Assembly (NCBI GenBank): GCA_030431485.1
Contig: JAUIIR010000022.1
Coordinates: 1 to 56,271 of the forward strand
Length of the DNA stretch: 56,271 nucleotides
Direction: 5' to 3'
DNA from: Alphaproteobacteria bacterium
GTDB taxonomy: Bacteria; Pseudomonadota; Alphaproteobacteria; Rhodobacterales; Rhodobacteraceae
Shown: positions 1 through 9,278 of the stretch, piece by piece
How positions within the stretch are numbered: position 1 is the stretch's first letter
Layout: the number at the start of each line of letters is the position of its first letter
Position numbers and translations under genes: made by a program
Notes under the pieces: model-generated
Seen by the model: only the letters and a program-made list of their open reading frames with translations
What the model was told of the DNA's origin: nothing
Databases searched by the model: none

Positions 1-2330
1 ATTACGGCATGGGGTTTGAGATAGGCGAAGGCAAGGATCTTGCCGACCGTATGACCATAAGCGACCGAGGCTGTTGAGCCGACAACCGTGCCATCGAGCA
101 TAACCGCCTCACCGCCATGCCCGTCGCGGACACCGTCCGGTTCAATCTCGAGATACGCACAGACCCAAGGCAGATCGGTGTTCAGGGTTTTGTCGCGGCC
201 CAGATACTCCTTGTCCGTCCGCGCAAAGCGCAGCACATCCGCCTCGGCGAGTGTAACCTCGTTGGTCAGCTCGCCTGCGCCCTTAAAGCCTTTCTCCATC
301 CGCATGACGTTCATCGCGAAGCTGCCGTAATCCGCGATACCGTGCGGCTTCCCTGCCTGCCAGAGCGCGTTATAGACCTCCGCCATGGCGGCAAATGGCA
401 TGTGCAGTTCCCAGCCAAGCTCACCCGCATAGGACATGCGGAACGCCCAGACGCTGTGTCCGGCTACCGTGATCTGTCGCGCCGACAGCCAGCGGAACGC
501 CGCATTGTCGAGCCGCGCGTCAGTGCAGTCCCCCAGCACATCACGCGCCTTCGGTCCGTTCAGGCTCAGCGCGCCCCAGCTGTCAGACAGCGCGCAAATG
601 GTCACATCCAAGTTGTTACGATGGGCGGCAAGGTGGTCCAACAACCGCTGTTCGAAGAAGGCTGCACAGACAAGGTAGAACTTGTCCTCGGTCATCCGCA
701 CGATGGTGGTTTCCAATTCGATCCGGCCGCGATGGTTCAGCATATGGGTCAAGGTGATCGACCCGACCTTTTGCGGCATCCGGTTCGCCGTCAGCCGGTC
801 CAGCAGCGCGTAGGCATCCGGTCCTTCGACCAGCACCTTGGTGAACGCCGTGGCATCCATGATCCCGACCCGCTCGCGCACCGCCTTGACCTCGGCTGCG
901 ACCATGTCATCCACGACGGTACGGCGGAACGAGTAGTGGTCTTCCTGAGCCACGCCGTCCCGTGCAAACCAGCGTGGGCGCTCAAAGCCATAAACCTCCT
1001 CGAACACCGCGCCTTTGGACTTCAGCGCGTCATACAAGGGCGACGGTTTGACGGGACGTCCGGCAAGGCGGTTGAAATGCGGGAAAGGGATTTCGTGACG
1101 CAGACAGTAGTCCTCCTTCGCCTTGACGACTTGCCACTCCTTATTCGCGTAAGACCCGAACCGGCGGGGATCGTAGTCCCGCATCGAGATGTCCGCAGCC
1201 CCATGCACCATCCAGCGCGCGAGTTCGCGGGTCAGCCCCGGCCCCCAGCCAATGCCGATCTGGGTGCCGCAACAGCACCAGTAGTTGCGCACACCCGGCG
1301 CGGGGCCGATCAGCGGGTTGCCATCAGGTGGATGGCTGATGGCACCATGAACGTCACGGCTGATACCCAGCTCCGCAAAGATTGGCATCCTGTTCAGGGA
1401 TTCCTCAAGCCAGGGCATGACACGGTCATAGTCGGCGGCGAACAACTCGCACTCGGCCTCCCAAGGACAATGATCCTCCCAAACCGTGTTGGGGTTGGCT
1501 TTCTCGTAGATTCCGATCAAGCCCTTTTTCTGCTCCATCCGGATGTAGCCTGACACCTTGCGGTCATCTCGGATCACCGGCAACTCGCGCTCAAGGTCTC
1601 GGAATTCCGGCACCTCTTCCGTTACGAAATAATGGTGCGTCATCGACGTCATCGGCAATTGCAGCCCTGACCATTCCCCCATCTGCCGCGCATAGGTGCC
1701 GCCAGCATTGACCACATGTTCACAGAGGATCGCGCCCTGTTCGGTCTCCACCAGCCATTCGTCTGAGGGCTGCTGTGTGATGTTCGTGGCGCGGCACCGT
1801 CGGATGATCCGTACGCCCTTGGCACGGGCGCCGGCCGCCATGGCCATCGTCACGTTGGTTGGGTCGACATGGCCATCGTCGGGCGTATGCAACGCACCCA
1901 GCACTCCGTCGAGATTGTAGAACGGATGCAGTTCGGCAATCCGGCTCGGCCCGACCAGTTCGATGTTGAAGCCAAGCGATCGGCCAACCGAAAGCGTGTG
2001 GCGCAGCCAGTCCATCTCGTCCTCGGTATAGGCAAGGCGGAATGACCCGCATCCGTGCCATGTGACGGCCTGGCCGGTCTCAGCCTCCAACCCGCCTGAG
2101 TAAAGGCCGATATTGTAATCCACGCATTTGCCCAAGGAGAAACTTGACGTGGAATGCGTGATCTGTCCGGCAGCGTGCCACGTGCTGCCGCTAGTCAATT
2201 CCGCCTTTTCGAGAAGCACGGTATCTGCTCCCCAACCTTCATGTCCAAGATGGTAGGCAAGGCCGACCCCCATGACACCGCCGCCAACGATGACCACGCG
2301 GGCGTGGCTGGGAAACTGATTGTCCGACAT
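1..2330 (-). CDS. Dimethylglycine/sarcosine dehydrogenase-like FAD oxidoreductase with GcvT domain (3' end outside window)
   Basis: Likely oxidises an N-methyl glycine derivative (dimethylglycine or sarcosine) and passes the one-carbon unit to tetrahydrofolate. The translation starts MSDNQFPSHARVVIVGGG, with the Rossmann FAD motif GGGVMGVG at residues 16-23. GSTWHAAG at about residues 48-55 is the motif whose His (H52) binds FAD covalently in the dimethylglycine/sarcosine dehydrogenase family. About 776 codons are visible. The last ones read SVAYGHTVGKILAFAYL, typical of the C-terminal aminomethyltransferase (GcvT) domain, so only a few dozen residues are missing beyond position 1. The ATG at 2330 faces the RpiR gene on the other strand across about 50 bp, suggesting shared control. 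The exact substrate cannot be decided between dimethylglycine, sarcosine and a related amine. Confidence 0.85.
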   Translation of the reverse strand, partial: MSDNQFPSHARVVIVGGGVMGVGLAYHLGHEGWGADTVLLEKAELTSGSTWHAAGQITHSTSSFSLGKCVDYNIGLYSGGLEAETGQAVTWHGCGSFRLAYTEDEMDWLRHTLSVGRSLGFNIELVGPSRIAELHPFYNLDGVLGALHTPDDGHVDPTNVTMAMAAGARAKGVRIIRRCRATNITQQPSDEWLVETEQGAILCEHVVNAGGTYARQMGEWSGLQLPMTSMTHHYFVTEEVPEFRDLERELPVIRDDRKVSGYIRMEQKKGLIGIYEKANPNTVWEDHCPWEAECELFAADYDRVMPWLEESLNRMPIFAELGISRDVHGAISHPPDGNPLIGPAPGVRNYWCCCGTQIGIGWGPGLTRELARWMVHGAADISMRDYDPRRFGSYANKEWQVVKAKEDYCLRHEIPFPHFNRLAGRPVKPSPLYDALKSKGAVFEEVYGFERPRWFARDGVAQEDHYSFRRTVVDDMVAAEVKAVRERVGIMDATAFTKVLVEGPDAYALLDRLTANRMPQKVGSITLTHMLNHRGRIELETTIVRMTEDKFYLVCAAFFEQRLLDHLAAHRNNLDVTICALSDSWGALSLNGPKARDVLGDCTDARLDNAAFRWLSARQITVAGHSVWAFRMSYAGELGWELHMPFAAMAEVYNALWQAGKPHGIADYGSFAMNVMRMEKGFKGAGELTNEVTLAEADVLRFARTDKEYLGRDKTLNTDLPWVCAYLEIEPDGVRDGHGGEAVMLDGTVVGSTASVAYGHTVGKILAFAYLKPHAV

Positions 2331-2379
2331 TGTCGATTCCTTTGCTCGGGAGACGCGAAACTTGTGGACAGGCTAAGTG

Positions 2380-2419
2380 TATGTTTGTACCAATGTCAAA
2401 TATGAATAGAACAAATGTA
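2380..2419. promoter_or_regulatory. Imperfect inverted repeat at the start of the RpiR gene, candidate operator
   Basis: TATGTTTGTAC (2380-2390) is mirrored by GAACAAATGTA (2409-2419), with 8 of 11 positions matching across an 18-bp spacer in an AT-rich patch. It lies at the divergent start of the FAD dehydrogenase and RpiR genes and overlaps the candidate RpiR start codons. A dimeric regulator, perhaps RpiR itself, could bind here. This is inference from position and symmetry only. Confidence 0.35.
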
Positions 2420-3289
2420 TCATCACACGTTTTAGAGCGGCTCACCGAAGAGTGGGATGCCTTGACTCCCGAAGCGCAGAAAGCCGCGCGCTACGTACTT
2501 GAAAACCCCAATGACGTGGGGGTTTCGACTGTGCGCGAAATCGCCGAGGCGGCGAATGTGAAACCCAACACCTTTGTCCGCATGGCAAGGCAGGTGGGGT
2601 TCGAAGGCTACGAAGACTTCCGGGCCCCGTTTCGCGAGGCGATCCGCAAGGGAGCAGTCAGCTTTCCCGACCGGGCGCGTTGGCTGCAGGACATCCGCAA
2701 GTCGGGCGATCTGGGCGGACTTTATGCCGACATGGTCGAAGGCGCGATCCGCAACCTTGAAGAGACCTTTGCGGCTATCGACGCGGACACCCTTAAAGCC
2801 GCGGCCGAGGCGATCTGGTCCAGCCGTCAGGTCTTCACACTTGGGGTTGGGGTGAACAACGCCAATGCACGAAACTTTACCTACCTTGCTTCCACCGGCA
2901 TGGTGCAATTCCACGCGATACCGCGGGAAGGAACCACCCCGACGGATGATCTGGCCTGGGCCGACAAGCGCGATGTTCTGATCGCCATGTCGATGCGCCC
3001 CTACCGCACCGAAGTCGTCGCCGCCATCGAGGTGGCCCGCGAACAGGGTCTGACCATCATCGGCCTCAGCGACAGCCCCGCCAGTCCGATCATCAGGGCC
3101 GCACATCATGGCTTTGTCGTTGCCGTCGACACGCCGCAGTTTTTCCCATCGTCCGTGTCCACCATCGCGCTGCTTGAGACGCTGCTGAGCTTCGTGATCG
3201 CCGTGGCCAGCGACGAGATCGTCGATCGGGTTGAGCAATTCCACCGCCGCCGACATCAGCTTGGCATCTATATGGAGGAGCCGGAATGA
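2381..3289 (+). CDS. MurR/RpiR family transcriptional regulator (HTH plus SIS domain)
   Basis: Probable ligand-responsive regulator of the adjacent N-methyl-amine genes. The N-terminal RpiR-type helix-turn-helix is visible in the stretch LTPEAQKAARYVLENPNDVG followed by STVREIAEAANVKPNTFVRMAR. The C-terminal half is a SIS sugar-isomerase-like domain (SRQVFTLGVGVNNANARNF, then VLIAMSMRPY). RpiR proteins usually bind phosphosugars, but members near amine catabolic genes respond to other ligands. The start is uncertain: in-frame ATGs lie at 2381, 2393 and 2402. I chose 2381 because GGACAGG lies 8 bases upstream of it. The stop overlaps the start of the Rieske gene (ATGA), so the two are probably co-transcribed. 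Confidence 0.85.
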   Translation: MFVPMSNMNRTNVSSHVLERLTEEWDALTPEAQKAARYVLENPNDVGVSTVREIAEAANVKPNTFVRMARQVGFEGYEDFRAPFREAIRKGAVSFPDRARWLQDIRKSGDLGGLYADMVEGAIRNLEETFAAIDADTLKAAAEAIWSSRQVFTLGVGVNNANARNFTYLASTGMVQFHAIPREGTTPTDDLAWADKRDVLIAMSMRPYRTEVVAAIEVAREQGLTIIGLSDSPASPIIRAAHHGFVVAVDTPQFFPSSVSTIALLETLLSFVIAVASDEIVDRVEQFHRRRHQLGIYMEEPE

Positions 3290-4374
3290 AGGATGAAACA
3301 GGCCCCGTCCGGTCGCTGGACGCGCGATACTATACCGATCCCCAAGTGTTCGAGGTCGAAAAAGCCGGACTTCTGGCGCGCACATGGCAATTCGCCTGCC
3401 ATGCCAGCCAATTGGAAAACCCCGGTGACTACGTCGCGTTCGATCTGGGCGATGAAAGCCTGTTCTCCATTAAGGGGCGCGATGGGCAAATCCGTACCTT
3501 CTATAACGTCTGCCAGCACCGCGCCCATCAGCTTGTCAGCGGCGCGGGCAGCACCCGCGTCGTGGTCTGCCCCTATCACGCATGGACCTATGAACTGACC
3601 GGCAAGCTGCGCGCGGCACCCAATGTGAAATCGGTGCCGGGGTTTGACGCCTCGCAAATCTGCCTGACGGAAGTGCGCACCGAGGTTTTTCTGGGCTTCG
3701 TTTTCGTCAATCTCGACTCCAAAGCCGAGCCAATGGACACTTGGTTTCCGAATGTGCGGGCCGAGTTGGAAGACTTTGTGCCCAACTGGGCCGAACTGAA
3801 GCCACTGGAATGGGTCGAAATCCCCGAGAACTGCAACTGGAAGGTCTCAGTCGAGAATTATTCTGAATGCTATCACTGCACGCTGAACCATCCGACCTTC
3901 GCCACCGGCGTGATCCGCCCGGAGACCTATGACATCCAGCCGCAGGGGTTCTGCCTGCGCCACACCACGGAATGCAATGACCTCAGCCAGATGACCTACG
4001 ACATCCAGAGCGGCTTTGCGAACAACGACCGCTATTCGAGCTGGTTCCTCTGGCCAATGTTCTCCTTCCAAGTCTATCCGGGCAACCTGCTGAACACCTA
4101 CCATTGGCGCGCGGTAGACGCCGATCACGTGGTTGTCTGGCGCGGTTGGTATTCGATCGGGGGCTGCGACGACGAAACGGTTCGCCGCATGGCGCAACAA
4201 GATCGCGCAACGACTGTAGAGGAAGACATCCACCTTGTTGAATCCGTTCAGCGTGGGCTGAAATCGCGCGGATACGTGCCAGGACCCCTGGTTGTCGATC
4301 CCTGTTGCGGGGTGAATTCCGAACATTCCATCCTCCACTTGCAGCGCTGGATGCGAGAGGCTGTTGATGGTTGA
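3286..4374 (+). CDS. Rieske-type non-heme iron oxygenase, alpha subunit (betaine/choline monooxygenase-like)
   Basis: Ring-hydroxylating-oxygenase family protein of the branch that oxidises quaternary amines (glycine betaine, choline, stachydrine or carnitine monooxygenases). The Rieske 2Fe-2S motif is C76-x-H78 ... C95-x2-H98 (CQH and CPYHAW). The mononuclear iron site is E194-x2-H197-x4-H202 in NYSECYHCTLNHP, with a likely third ligand D314 in EEDIHLVESVQRG. The phrase VQRGLKSRGY is typical of this branch. The length of 362 residues is normal. An AGGAG lies 6 bases before the ATG. The gene overlaps the RpiR stop and the start of the aldehyde dehydrogenase. No ferredoxin reductase partner is encoded nearby, so electrons must come from elsewhere. 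The substrate is not decidable from the sequence. Confidence 0.88.
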   Translation: MKDETGPVRSLDARYYTDPQVFEVEKAGLLARTWQFACHASQLENPGDYVAFDLGDESLFSIKGRDGQIRTFYNVCQHRAHQLVSGAGSTRVVVCPYHAWTYELTGKLRAAPNVKSVPGFDASQICLTEVRTEVFLGFVFVNLDSKAEPMDTWFPNVRAELEDFVPNWAELKPLEWVEIPENCNWKVSVENYSECYHCTLNHPTFATGVIRPETYDIQPQGFCLRHTTECNDLSQMTYDIQSGFANNDRYSSWFLWPMFSFQVYPGNLLNTYHWRAVDADHVVVWRGWYSIGGCDDETVRRMAQQDRATTVEEDIHLVESVQRGLKSRGYVPGPLVVDPCCGVNSEHSILHLQRWMREAVDG

Positions 4375-5812
4375 TGTGAACCGCTACTGGAAGAACTACA
4401 TCGACGGCACGTGGGTTGATGGCGGCGCGGGCCGGATTGATGTGATCGACCCGGCGACAGGTGCCCGGATCGCTGAACACGCGCTTGCCGATGCCGCAGA
4501 TGTGGACCGCGCCGTTCAGGCGGCCAAGCGCGTCCATCGGTCCGGCGCGCTTACGGCGATGCGGCCCATCGAACGGGGGCGGATGGTGCAGGCGATGGGG
4601 CACTATCTGCTGCAACACAAGGACGAGATCGCCTACGTGCTGACCCTTGAACAGGGCAAACCGCTGTGGGAATCGATGATCGAGGTCGAAGGGGCCGCGC
4701 TGTACTTCGAGTATTACGGCAATCAGGCCAGCACCGTAGAAGGCCGCTCGATCCCGCTGGGGGCGGGCTATATGGACTGGACGGAATACGAACCTTTCGG
4801 TGTCTCCGCTCAGATCATCCCGTGGAACTACCCGGTCGAGATGACCGCCCGGTCTTTGTCTGCAGCGCTCGCCACCGGAAATGCCTGTGTGATCAAGTCG
4901 CCGGAACTGACGCCCTTGACCAACGCCTACTTTGCACGCGCCGCCGAGACAGCGGGCTTGCCCCCGGGCGCAGTCAACGTGCTTTGTGGGTTGGGGCGCG
5001 ACGCGGGCGCAGCTTTGGCCGGTCACAGGCACGTCAACCAGATTGTCTTCACAGGGTCAGTGCCAACAGGATTCGCGATTGCTACCGCAGCGGCGAAAAA
5101 CGTGGTGCCTTGCGTTCTGGAACTGGGTGGCAAATCGGCGGCCATCGTGCACGAAGACGCCGATCTGGACGCTTTTGAAAACGATATACGCTGGGGCATT
5201 TATTTCAACGCAGGGCAGGTCTGTTCAGCTATGTCGCGCGTGATCGTACATGAAAGCCGCCATGATGAACTGGTCGAGCGCGCGGCGTCTGTCGCAAAAT
5301 CACTTTCCGTTGGCCCCGGCATCGAGCGTACAAACTTTGGCGCCAATATGGGATCCATGGTCAGCGACGCGCAGCGAGACCGGGCACTTGGCATGATAAC
5401 CTGCGCCGAAGCACAGGTCGCCGCAGGCGGGCATAAACTCAACCGACCCGGTGCCTTTCTTGAGCCAACCGTCCTGTCCGGTGTGACGCCGGATATGGAA
5501 ATCGCGACACAGGAAGTTTTTGGCCCGGTCCTGACTGTCCTGCCGTTCCGAGACGACGCGCAAGCGATCGACATTGCAAATAGCACCGATTACGGCTTGG
5601 CCGCCGGTGTCTTTACCACCGATCTGGATCGCGCCACCCGCGCCGCACGACTTCTCCGCGCCGGACAAGTTTTCGTCAACGAATGGTATGCAGGCGGTGT
5701 TGAGACGCCCTTCGGCGGCTATGGAAAATCGGGCTATGGACGCGAAAAGGGCCGCGAGGCGCTTTGGAACTACGTCCAGACCAAGAACATTGCGATCTGT
5801 TTGAAAGGATAA
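4367..5812 (+). CDS. NAD(P)+-dependent aldehyde dehydrogenase (betaine-aldehyde-dehydrogenase-like)
   Basis: Soluble enzyme oxidising an aldehyde to a carboxylate, presumably the product of the neighbouring Rieske oxygenase or formaldehyde-related metabolism. Signature elements are N154 (IIPWNYP), the general base E252 in LELGGKSA, and the catalytic Cys C286 in NAGQVCSAM. The full-length family fold is present (481 residues). I chose the ATG at 4367, inside the end of the Rieske gene, because GAGAGG lies 6 bases upstream. Four bases separate it from the next gene. Family members act on betaine aldehyde, malic semialdehyde and others; context supports an amine-derived aldehyde but no more. Confidence 0.88.
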   Translation: MVDVNRYWKNYIDGTWVDGGAGRIDVIDPATGARIAEHALADAADVDRAVQAAKRVHRSGALTAMRPIERGRMVQAMGHYLLQHKDEIAYVLTLEQGKPLWESMIEVEGAALYFEYYGNQASTVEGRSIPLGAGYMDWTEYEPFGVSAQIIPWNYPVEMTARSLSAALATGNACVIKSPELTPLTNAYFARAAETAGLPPGAVNVLCGLGRDAGAALAGHRHVNQIVFTGSVPTGFAIATAAAKNVVPCVLELGGKSAAIVHEDADLDAFENDIRWGIYFNAGQVCSAMSRVIVHESRHDELVERAASVAKSLSVGPGIERTNFGANMGSMVSDAQRDRALGMITCAEAQVAAGGHKLNRPGAFLEPTVLSGVTPDMEIATQEVFGPVLTVLPFRDDAQAIDIANSTDYGLAAGVFTTDLDRATRAARLLRAGQVFVNEWYAGGVETPFGGYGKSGYGREKGREALWNYVQTKNIAICLKG

Positions 5813-5816
5813 CCCC

Positions 5817-6197
5817 ATGAGCACGTTCGATGAAGACCTGTTTCTCAAAGGGCTTGAGCAGCGCAAGGCGACGCTGGGTGCCGAGTACGTCGAGAAAAAC
5901 CTTGCTGCCGCCGACGAATTCACCCGTCCCTTTCAGGAAGCGATGACCGCTTGGTGCTGGGGGTTCGGTTGGGGAGATGATGTGATCGAACCCAAGACGC
6001 GCAGCATGATGAACCTGTCGATGATTGGTGCATTGGGCAAAATGCACGAGTGGGAAACCCATTGCCGGGGTGCGCTCAACAATGGGGTCACTCAGGAAGA
6101 GATCCGAGCAATTATCCATGTGATCGGTATTTATTGTGGCGTCCCGCAGGCGCTGGAGTGTTTTCGTGTGGCGAAAAAGGTTCTGGATCAGGTGTAA
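5817..6197 (+). CDS. Carboxymuconolactone decarboxylase (CMD) family protein
   Basis: Small 126-residue all-helical CMD/AhpD-like protein. The segment KTRSMMNLSMIGALGKMHEW, followed by THCRGALNNGVTQEEIRAII, is the family hallmark (PcaC branch), including the His and Cys near residues 80-84. There is no CxxC pair, so it is not an AhpD-type peroxidase partner. As the last gene of the RpiR-Rieske-aldehyde dehydrogenase operon it may process a ring-opened or decarboxylatable intermediate, but its role in amine breakdown is unknown. The 282 bases that follow (6198-6479) separate it from the convergent ugp operon, and I see no gene or clear terminator in them. Confidence 0.82.
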   Translation: MSTFDEDLFLKGLEQRKATLGAEYVEKNLAAADEFTRPFQEAMTAWCWGFGWGDDVIEPKTRSMMNLSMIGALGKMHEWETHCRGALNNGVTQEEIRAIIHVIGIYCGVPQALECFRVAKKVLDQV

Positions 6198-6479
6198 ATG
6201 CGGATGGAAAGCAGAGCCCTGGCGTACGGCCGGAAAAGTATTTCTGGCGGACACAGTTCGAGCCCGGTCTTTCCGCAAATCTGGTAACTCCGCCGACCCG
6301 ACATCGGCCAAAGGTCAAGACTGATCAAGCATCAGACGAAGTGCCTAAGCATTTCTGCTGGAAATTGGCATAGAAGCTCATGCGCCAATACCAGCGGTTG
6401 CCTCCCGTCCACTTCAGCAACATCCACCCTCCGGCGGAGCTCAACGTATTACCGACGCGATCTTCATCGAAATCCGTTT

Positions 6480-7484
6480 TTACACCGCCAGCCGGTTTCC
6501 CGCCTGATCGAAGTTCATCTCGTTGGCCTGTGCCCAGTTCAGACCCACCTCGGCACCTTCTACGGGCAAGGGTAAAACGGCGTCCTGACGCACGGTGATT
6601 TTTGACCGGTCTGCGCTGATCAAATGAACAAGCGTTTCCGCGCCCAATGCCTCGCAATAGGTGACACGCGCCTTCAAACTGCCGTTTTCCGAGATCGTGA
6701 CATGTTCCGGTCGGATGCCGATCTTGATGTCGGACGATCGCCCAAGAAGGGTTCCCGGTATAAAATTCGTGGGTGGGGATCCGATAAATCCCGCGACGAA
6801 TTCGGTTGCCGGATTGGCATATACCTCAAGAGGTTTGCCGATCTGGTCGGCCACTCCGCCATTCATCACGATCATGCGGTCGGCCATCGTCATCGCCTCG
6901 ACCTGATCGTGTGTCACATAAAGCGATGTTACACCGAGTTCGCGTTGCAGCGCCCGGATTTCAAGCCGCATCTGCACGCGCAATTTGGCATCGAGGTTGG
7001 AGAGCGGTTCGTCAAAGAGGAACACCGCCGGTTTACGCACGATGGCGCGCCCCATGGCCACCCGCTGGCGCTGGCCACCGGATAGCTCGCGCGGTTTTCG
7101 CTGCAGATAGGGTTCTAGCTGTAGCAGCTTGGCCGCCTGCGCGACGCGGTCCGCAATTTCCGACTTTTCGACCTTCGCGATTTTCAGCCCATAAGCCATA
7201 TTGTCGAAGACCGACATATGCGGGTAGAGCGCGTAATTCTGGAACACCATAGCAATATCGCGCGCCATTGGTTCCTCTTCGTTCACGCGCCGCCCACCGA
7301 TTTGGACCTCGCCATCGGTGATAGTTTCCAGCCCGGCGACCATGCGGAGCAAGGTGGATTTACCACAGCCCGACGGCCCGACGATCACAATGAATTCGCC
7401 ATCGTCCACGTCGATGGACACGCCGTGAATGACGTCGGTCTTGCCAAAGGATTTCTTGACGTTGTTGAGGGTCAGCGTTGCCAT
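6480..7484 (-). CDS. ugpC: sn-Glycerol-3-phosphate ABC importer, ATPase subunit UgpC
   Basis: Energises uptake through UgpAE. Walker [11 protein letters not shown]-loop [10 protein letters not shown], signature LSGGQRQRV and Walker [14 protein letters not shown] are present, followed by the C-terminal MalK-type TOBE/OB domain ([10 protein letters not shown]). At 334 residues it is slightly shorter than E. coli UgpC. I used the ATG at 7484 ([14 protein letters not shown]); four bases separate it from the stop of ugpE. It is the last gene of ugpBAEC. The family assignment is firm. UgpC specificity comes from its neighbours, since MalK, UgpC and MsmX ATPases are interchangeable by sequence. Confidence 0.9.
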   Translation of the reverse strand: MATLTLNNVKKSFGKTDVIHGVSIDVDDGEFIVIVGPSGCGKSTLLRMVAGLETITDGEVQIGGRRVNEEEPMARDIAMVFQNYALYPHMSVFDNMAYGLKIAKVEKSEIADRVAQAAKLLQLEPYLQRKPRELSGGQRQRVAMGRAIVRKPAVFLFDEPLSNLDAKLRVQMRLEIRALQRELGVTSLYVTHDQVEAMTMADRMIVMNGGVADQIGKPLEVYANPATEFVAGFIGSPPTNFIPGTLLGRSSDIKIGIRPEHVTISENGSLKARVTYCEALGAETLVHLISADRSKITVRQDAVLPLPVEGAEVGLNWAQANEMNFDQAGNRLAV

Positions 7485-7488
7485 TTTC

Positions 7489-8343
7489 TTATTTCTCGCT
7501 TTCCACAAGCCCACGGATAAAGAGTTTCTGCATTCCGACGACCACGATCACCGGCGGCACCATCGCAAGGATTGACGTCGCCATGATCACTGGCCAGTCG
7601 GCAATGTCATCGCCTGACGGGAACATCTGCTTGATCCCCATTACGATGGTGTTCATCGACGGATCGGTCGTGATCAGCAGCGGCCAGAGATACTGGTTCC
7701 AGCCATAGATAAACAGGATGACGAAGAGTGCCGCGATATTCGTCCGGCTCATCGGCAGCAGGATGTCGAAAAAGAAGCGCATCGGCCCTGCCCCATCGAC
7801 CCGCGCCGCCTCGGCAAGTTCATCCGGCACGGTCATGAAGAACTGCCGGAAGAGGAACGTTGCCGTTGCCGATGCGATGAGCGGCAGGATCAGGCCCTGA
7901 TAGCTGTTCAGCATGCCGAAATTCGCAATCACTTCATAAGTCGGGACGATGCGCACTTCGACAGGCAACATGAGCGTCAGGAAGATCAGCCAGAAGAACA
8001 GCTTTTTGCCCGGAAACTTGAAGTAGACAATTGCAAACGCCGAGAGCAGCGAGATCGCGATTTTGCCGATGGCGATGCCCAAGGCCATGAAGAGCGAATT
8101 GCCCAGCATCAGCGCCACCGGCGCGTTGATGCCGGCCGTCAGAGCCTTGGAGTAATTCTCGAAGAACTGATCCCCCGGAAGAAGCGGCATCGGGGGCCGC
8201 ACGATTTCAGGCTGGCTCACCGTCGACGCGACGAAGGCCAGCCAGATCGGGAAGAAGATGAAGGCAACGCCGATGATCAGACCCAGATGGGTCAGCCACA
8301 GCCCGACGCCGCGCTTTTCGACCATACCAGTTTGCTCTGCCAT
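7489..8343 (-). CDS. ugpE: sn-Glycerol-3-phosphate ABC importer, permease UgpE
   Basis: Inner-membrane permease of 284 residues with about six transmembrane segments. The first follows [14 protein letters not shown] ([20 protein letters not shown]). The EAA loop that contacts the ATPase reads [17 protein letters not shown]. The ATG at 8343 overlaps the TGA of ugpA (TGATG), indicating translational coupling. An earlier in-frame start would run far into ugpA and is rejected. It pairs with UgpA to form the channel. Confidence 0.9.
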   Translation of the reverse strand: MAEQTGMVEKRGVGLWLTHLGLIIGVAFIFFPIWLAFVASTVSQPEIVRPPMPLLPGDQFFENYSKALTAGINAPVALMLGNSLFMALGIAIGKIAISLLSAFAIVYFKFPGKKLFFWLIFLTLMLPVEVRIVPTYEVIANFGMLNSYQGLILPLIASATATFLFRQFFMTVPDELAEAARVDGAGPMRFFFDILLPMSRTNIAALFVILFIYGWNQYLWPLLITTDPSMNTIVMGIKQMFPSGDDIADWPVIMATSILAMVPPVIVVVGMQKLFIRGLVESEK

Positions 8344-9233
8344 CAGTAGTGCACCCTGCGTTCGATATATTTGAATTGGATCACGGTCAGCAGCGAAACG
8401 ATTACCAGAAGGATCACGGATTGCGCCGCCGAGGAACCAAGGTCCTGCCCTACGAACCCGTCTGAATAGACCTTGTAGACAAGGATCGTCGTCGCCTGTT
8501 GCGGTCCACCGCTCGTGATGGTGTGGATCACGCCGAAGGTTTCGAAGAAGGCGTAGATGATGTTCACCACCAACAGGAAAAAGGTGGTCGGTGACAGCAG
8601 CGGAAAGACGATTGTGCGGAAGCGTGTCCAAAAATGCGCGCCGTCGATGGCAGCCGCCTCAATGACTGATCGGGGGATCGCCTGAAGACCGGCGAGGAAA
8701 AACAAAAAATTGTAGCTGATCCGTCCCCATGCGCTGGCAACAACGACAAGTCCCATCGCCTCACCTTCGTTCAAAACGTGGTTCCAGTCATAGCCCAAGA
8801 GGCCCAGGTACCATGTCACGACACCAACGCGGGTGTTGAACATGAAAAGCCACAACACACCAGCCACGGCGGGGGCCACGGCATAAGGCCAGATGAGAAG
8901 CGTGCGATACGTGCCCGACCCCTTGATCAGGCGGTCCGCGAGAATGGCGAGATATAGAGCCACCCCCATCGACACGACTGTGACGAGAATCGAGAAGACT
9001 GCAGTCGTGACGAAGGACGCGCGATAATAACGGTCCGACAGCAGGTATTCGAAATTGCCAAGCCCCACCCATTGCATGGACAATCCAAACGGATCTGGAA
9101 TGAACAGCGATTGCCAGATCGCCTGCCCTGCCGGATAGAAAAAGAAAATGGCGGTGATCAGGATCTGCGGCAGCACCAAGAGCAGCGGCAGCCAGATGCC
9201 TTTGAATGTAACGCGCTTTTCCATATGCCCCAT
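8343..9233 (-). CDS. ugpA: sn-Glycerol-3-phosphate ABC importer, permease UgpA
   Basis: Permease of 296 residues. The N-terminus ([26 protein letters not shown], residues 10-35, given here as a family pattern of a first transmembrane helix) and the motif [20 protein letters not shown] resemble UgpA of enterobacteria. The EAA loop is [18 protein letters not shown] second in-frame ATG lies three codons downstream and could be the true start. A GC-rich hairpin lies between ugpB and this gene, so its expression may be set below that of the binding protein. Confidence 0.9.
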   Translation of the reverse strand: MGHMEKRVTFKGIWLPLLLVLPQILITAIFFFYPAGQAIWQSLFIPDPFGLSMQWVGLGNFEYLLSDRYYRASFVTTAVFSILVTVVSMGVALYLAILADRLIKGSGTYRTLLIWPYAVAPAVAGVLWLFMFNTRVGVVTWYLGLLGYDWNHVLNEGEAMGLVVVASAWGRISYNFLFFLAGLQAIPRSVIEAAAIDGAHFWTRFRTIVFPLLSPTTFFLLVVNIIYAFFETFGVIHTITSGGPQQATTILVYKVYSDGFVGQDLGSSAAQSVILLVIVSLLTVIQFKYIERRVHY

Positions 9234-9236
9234 ATC

Positions 9237-9262
9237 GGCTGCCCCGGAGACCCGGAGCAGCC
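9237..9262 (-). other. Intercistronic mRNA hairpin between ugpB and ugpA
   Basis: GGCTGC (9237-9242) pairs with GCAGCC (9257-9262), and inside it CCGG (9244-9247) pairs with CCGG (9252-9255), giving a 4-nt loop with one unpaired base on each side. There is no T-run on the transcribed strand, so it is not a classical terminator. Hairpins at this place commonly protect the binding-protein mRNA and lower permease expression. Confidence 0.6.
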
Positions 9263-9278
9263 TCTCCTTAAGAGAAGT

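Noticed and set aside
117..1553. Long plus-strand open frame opposite the dehydrogenase gene
   Set aside because: It is a shadow of the minus-strand flavoprotein, which has clear FAD and GcvT motifs. The plus-strand translation is low-complexity and Arg/His rich.
6198..6479. Possible gene or pseudogene between the CMD gene and ugpC
   Set aside because: Open frames on both strands give no recognisable domain, and the longest runs into ugpC in the wrong frame.
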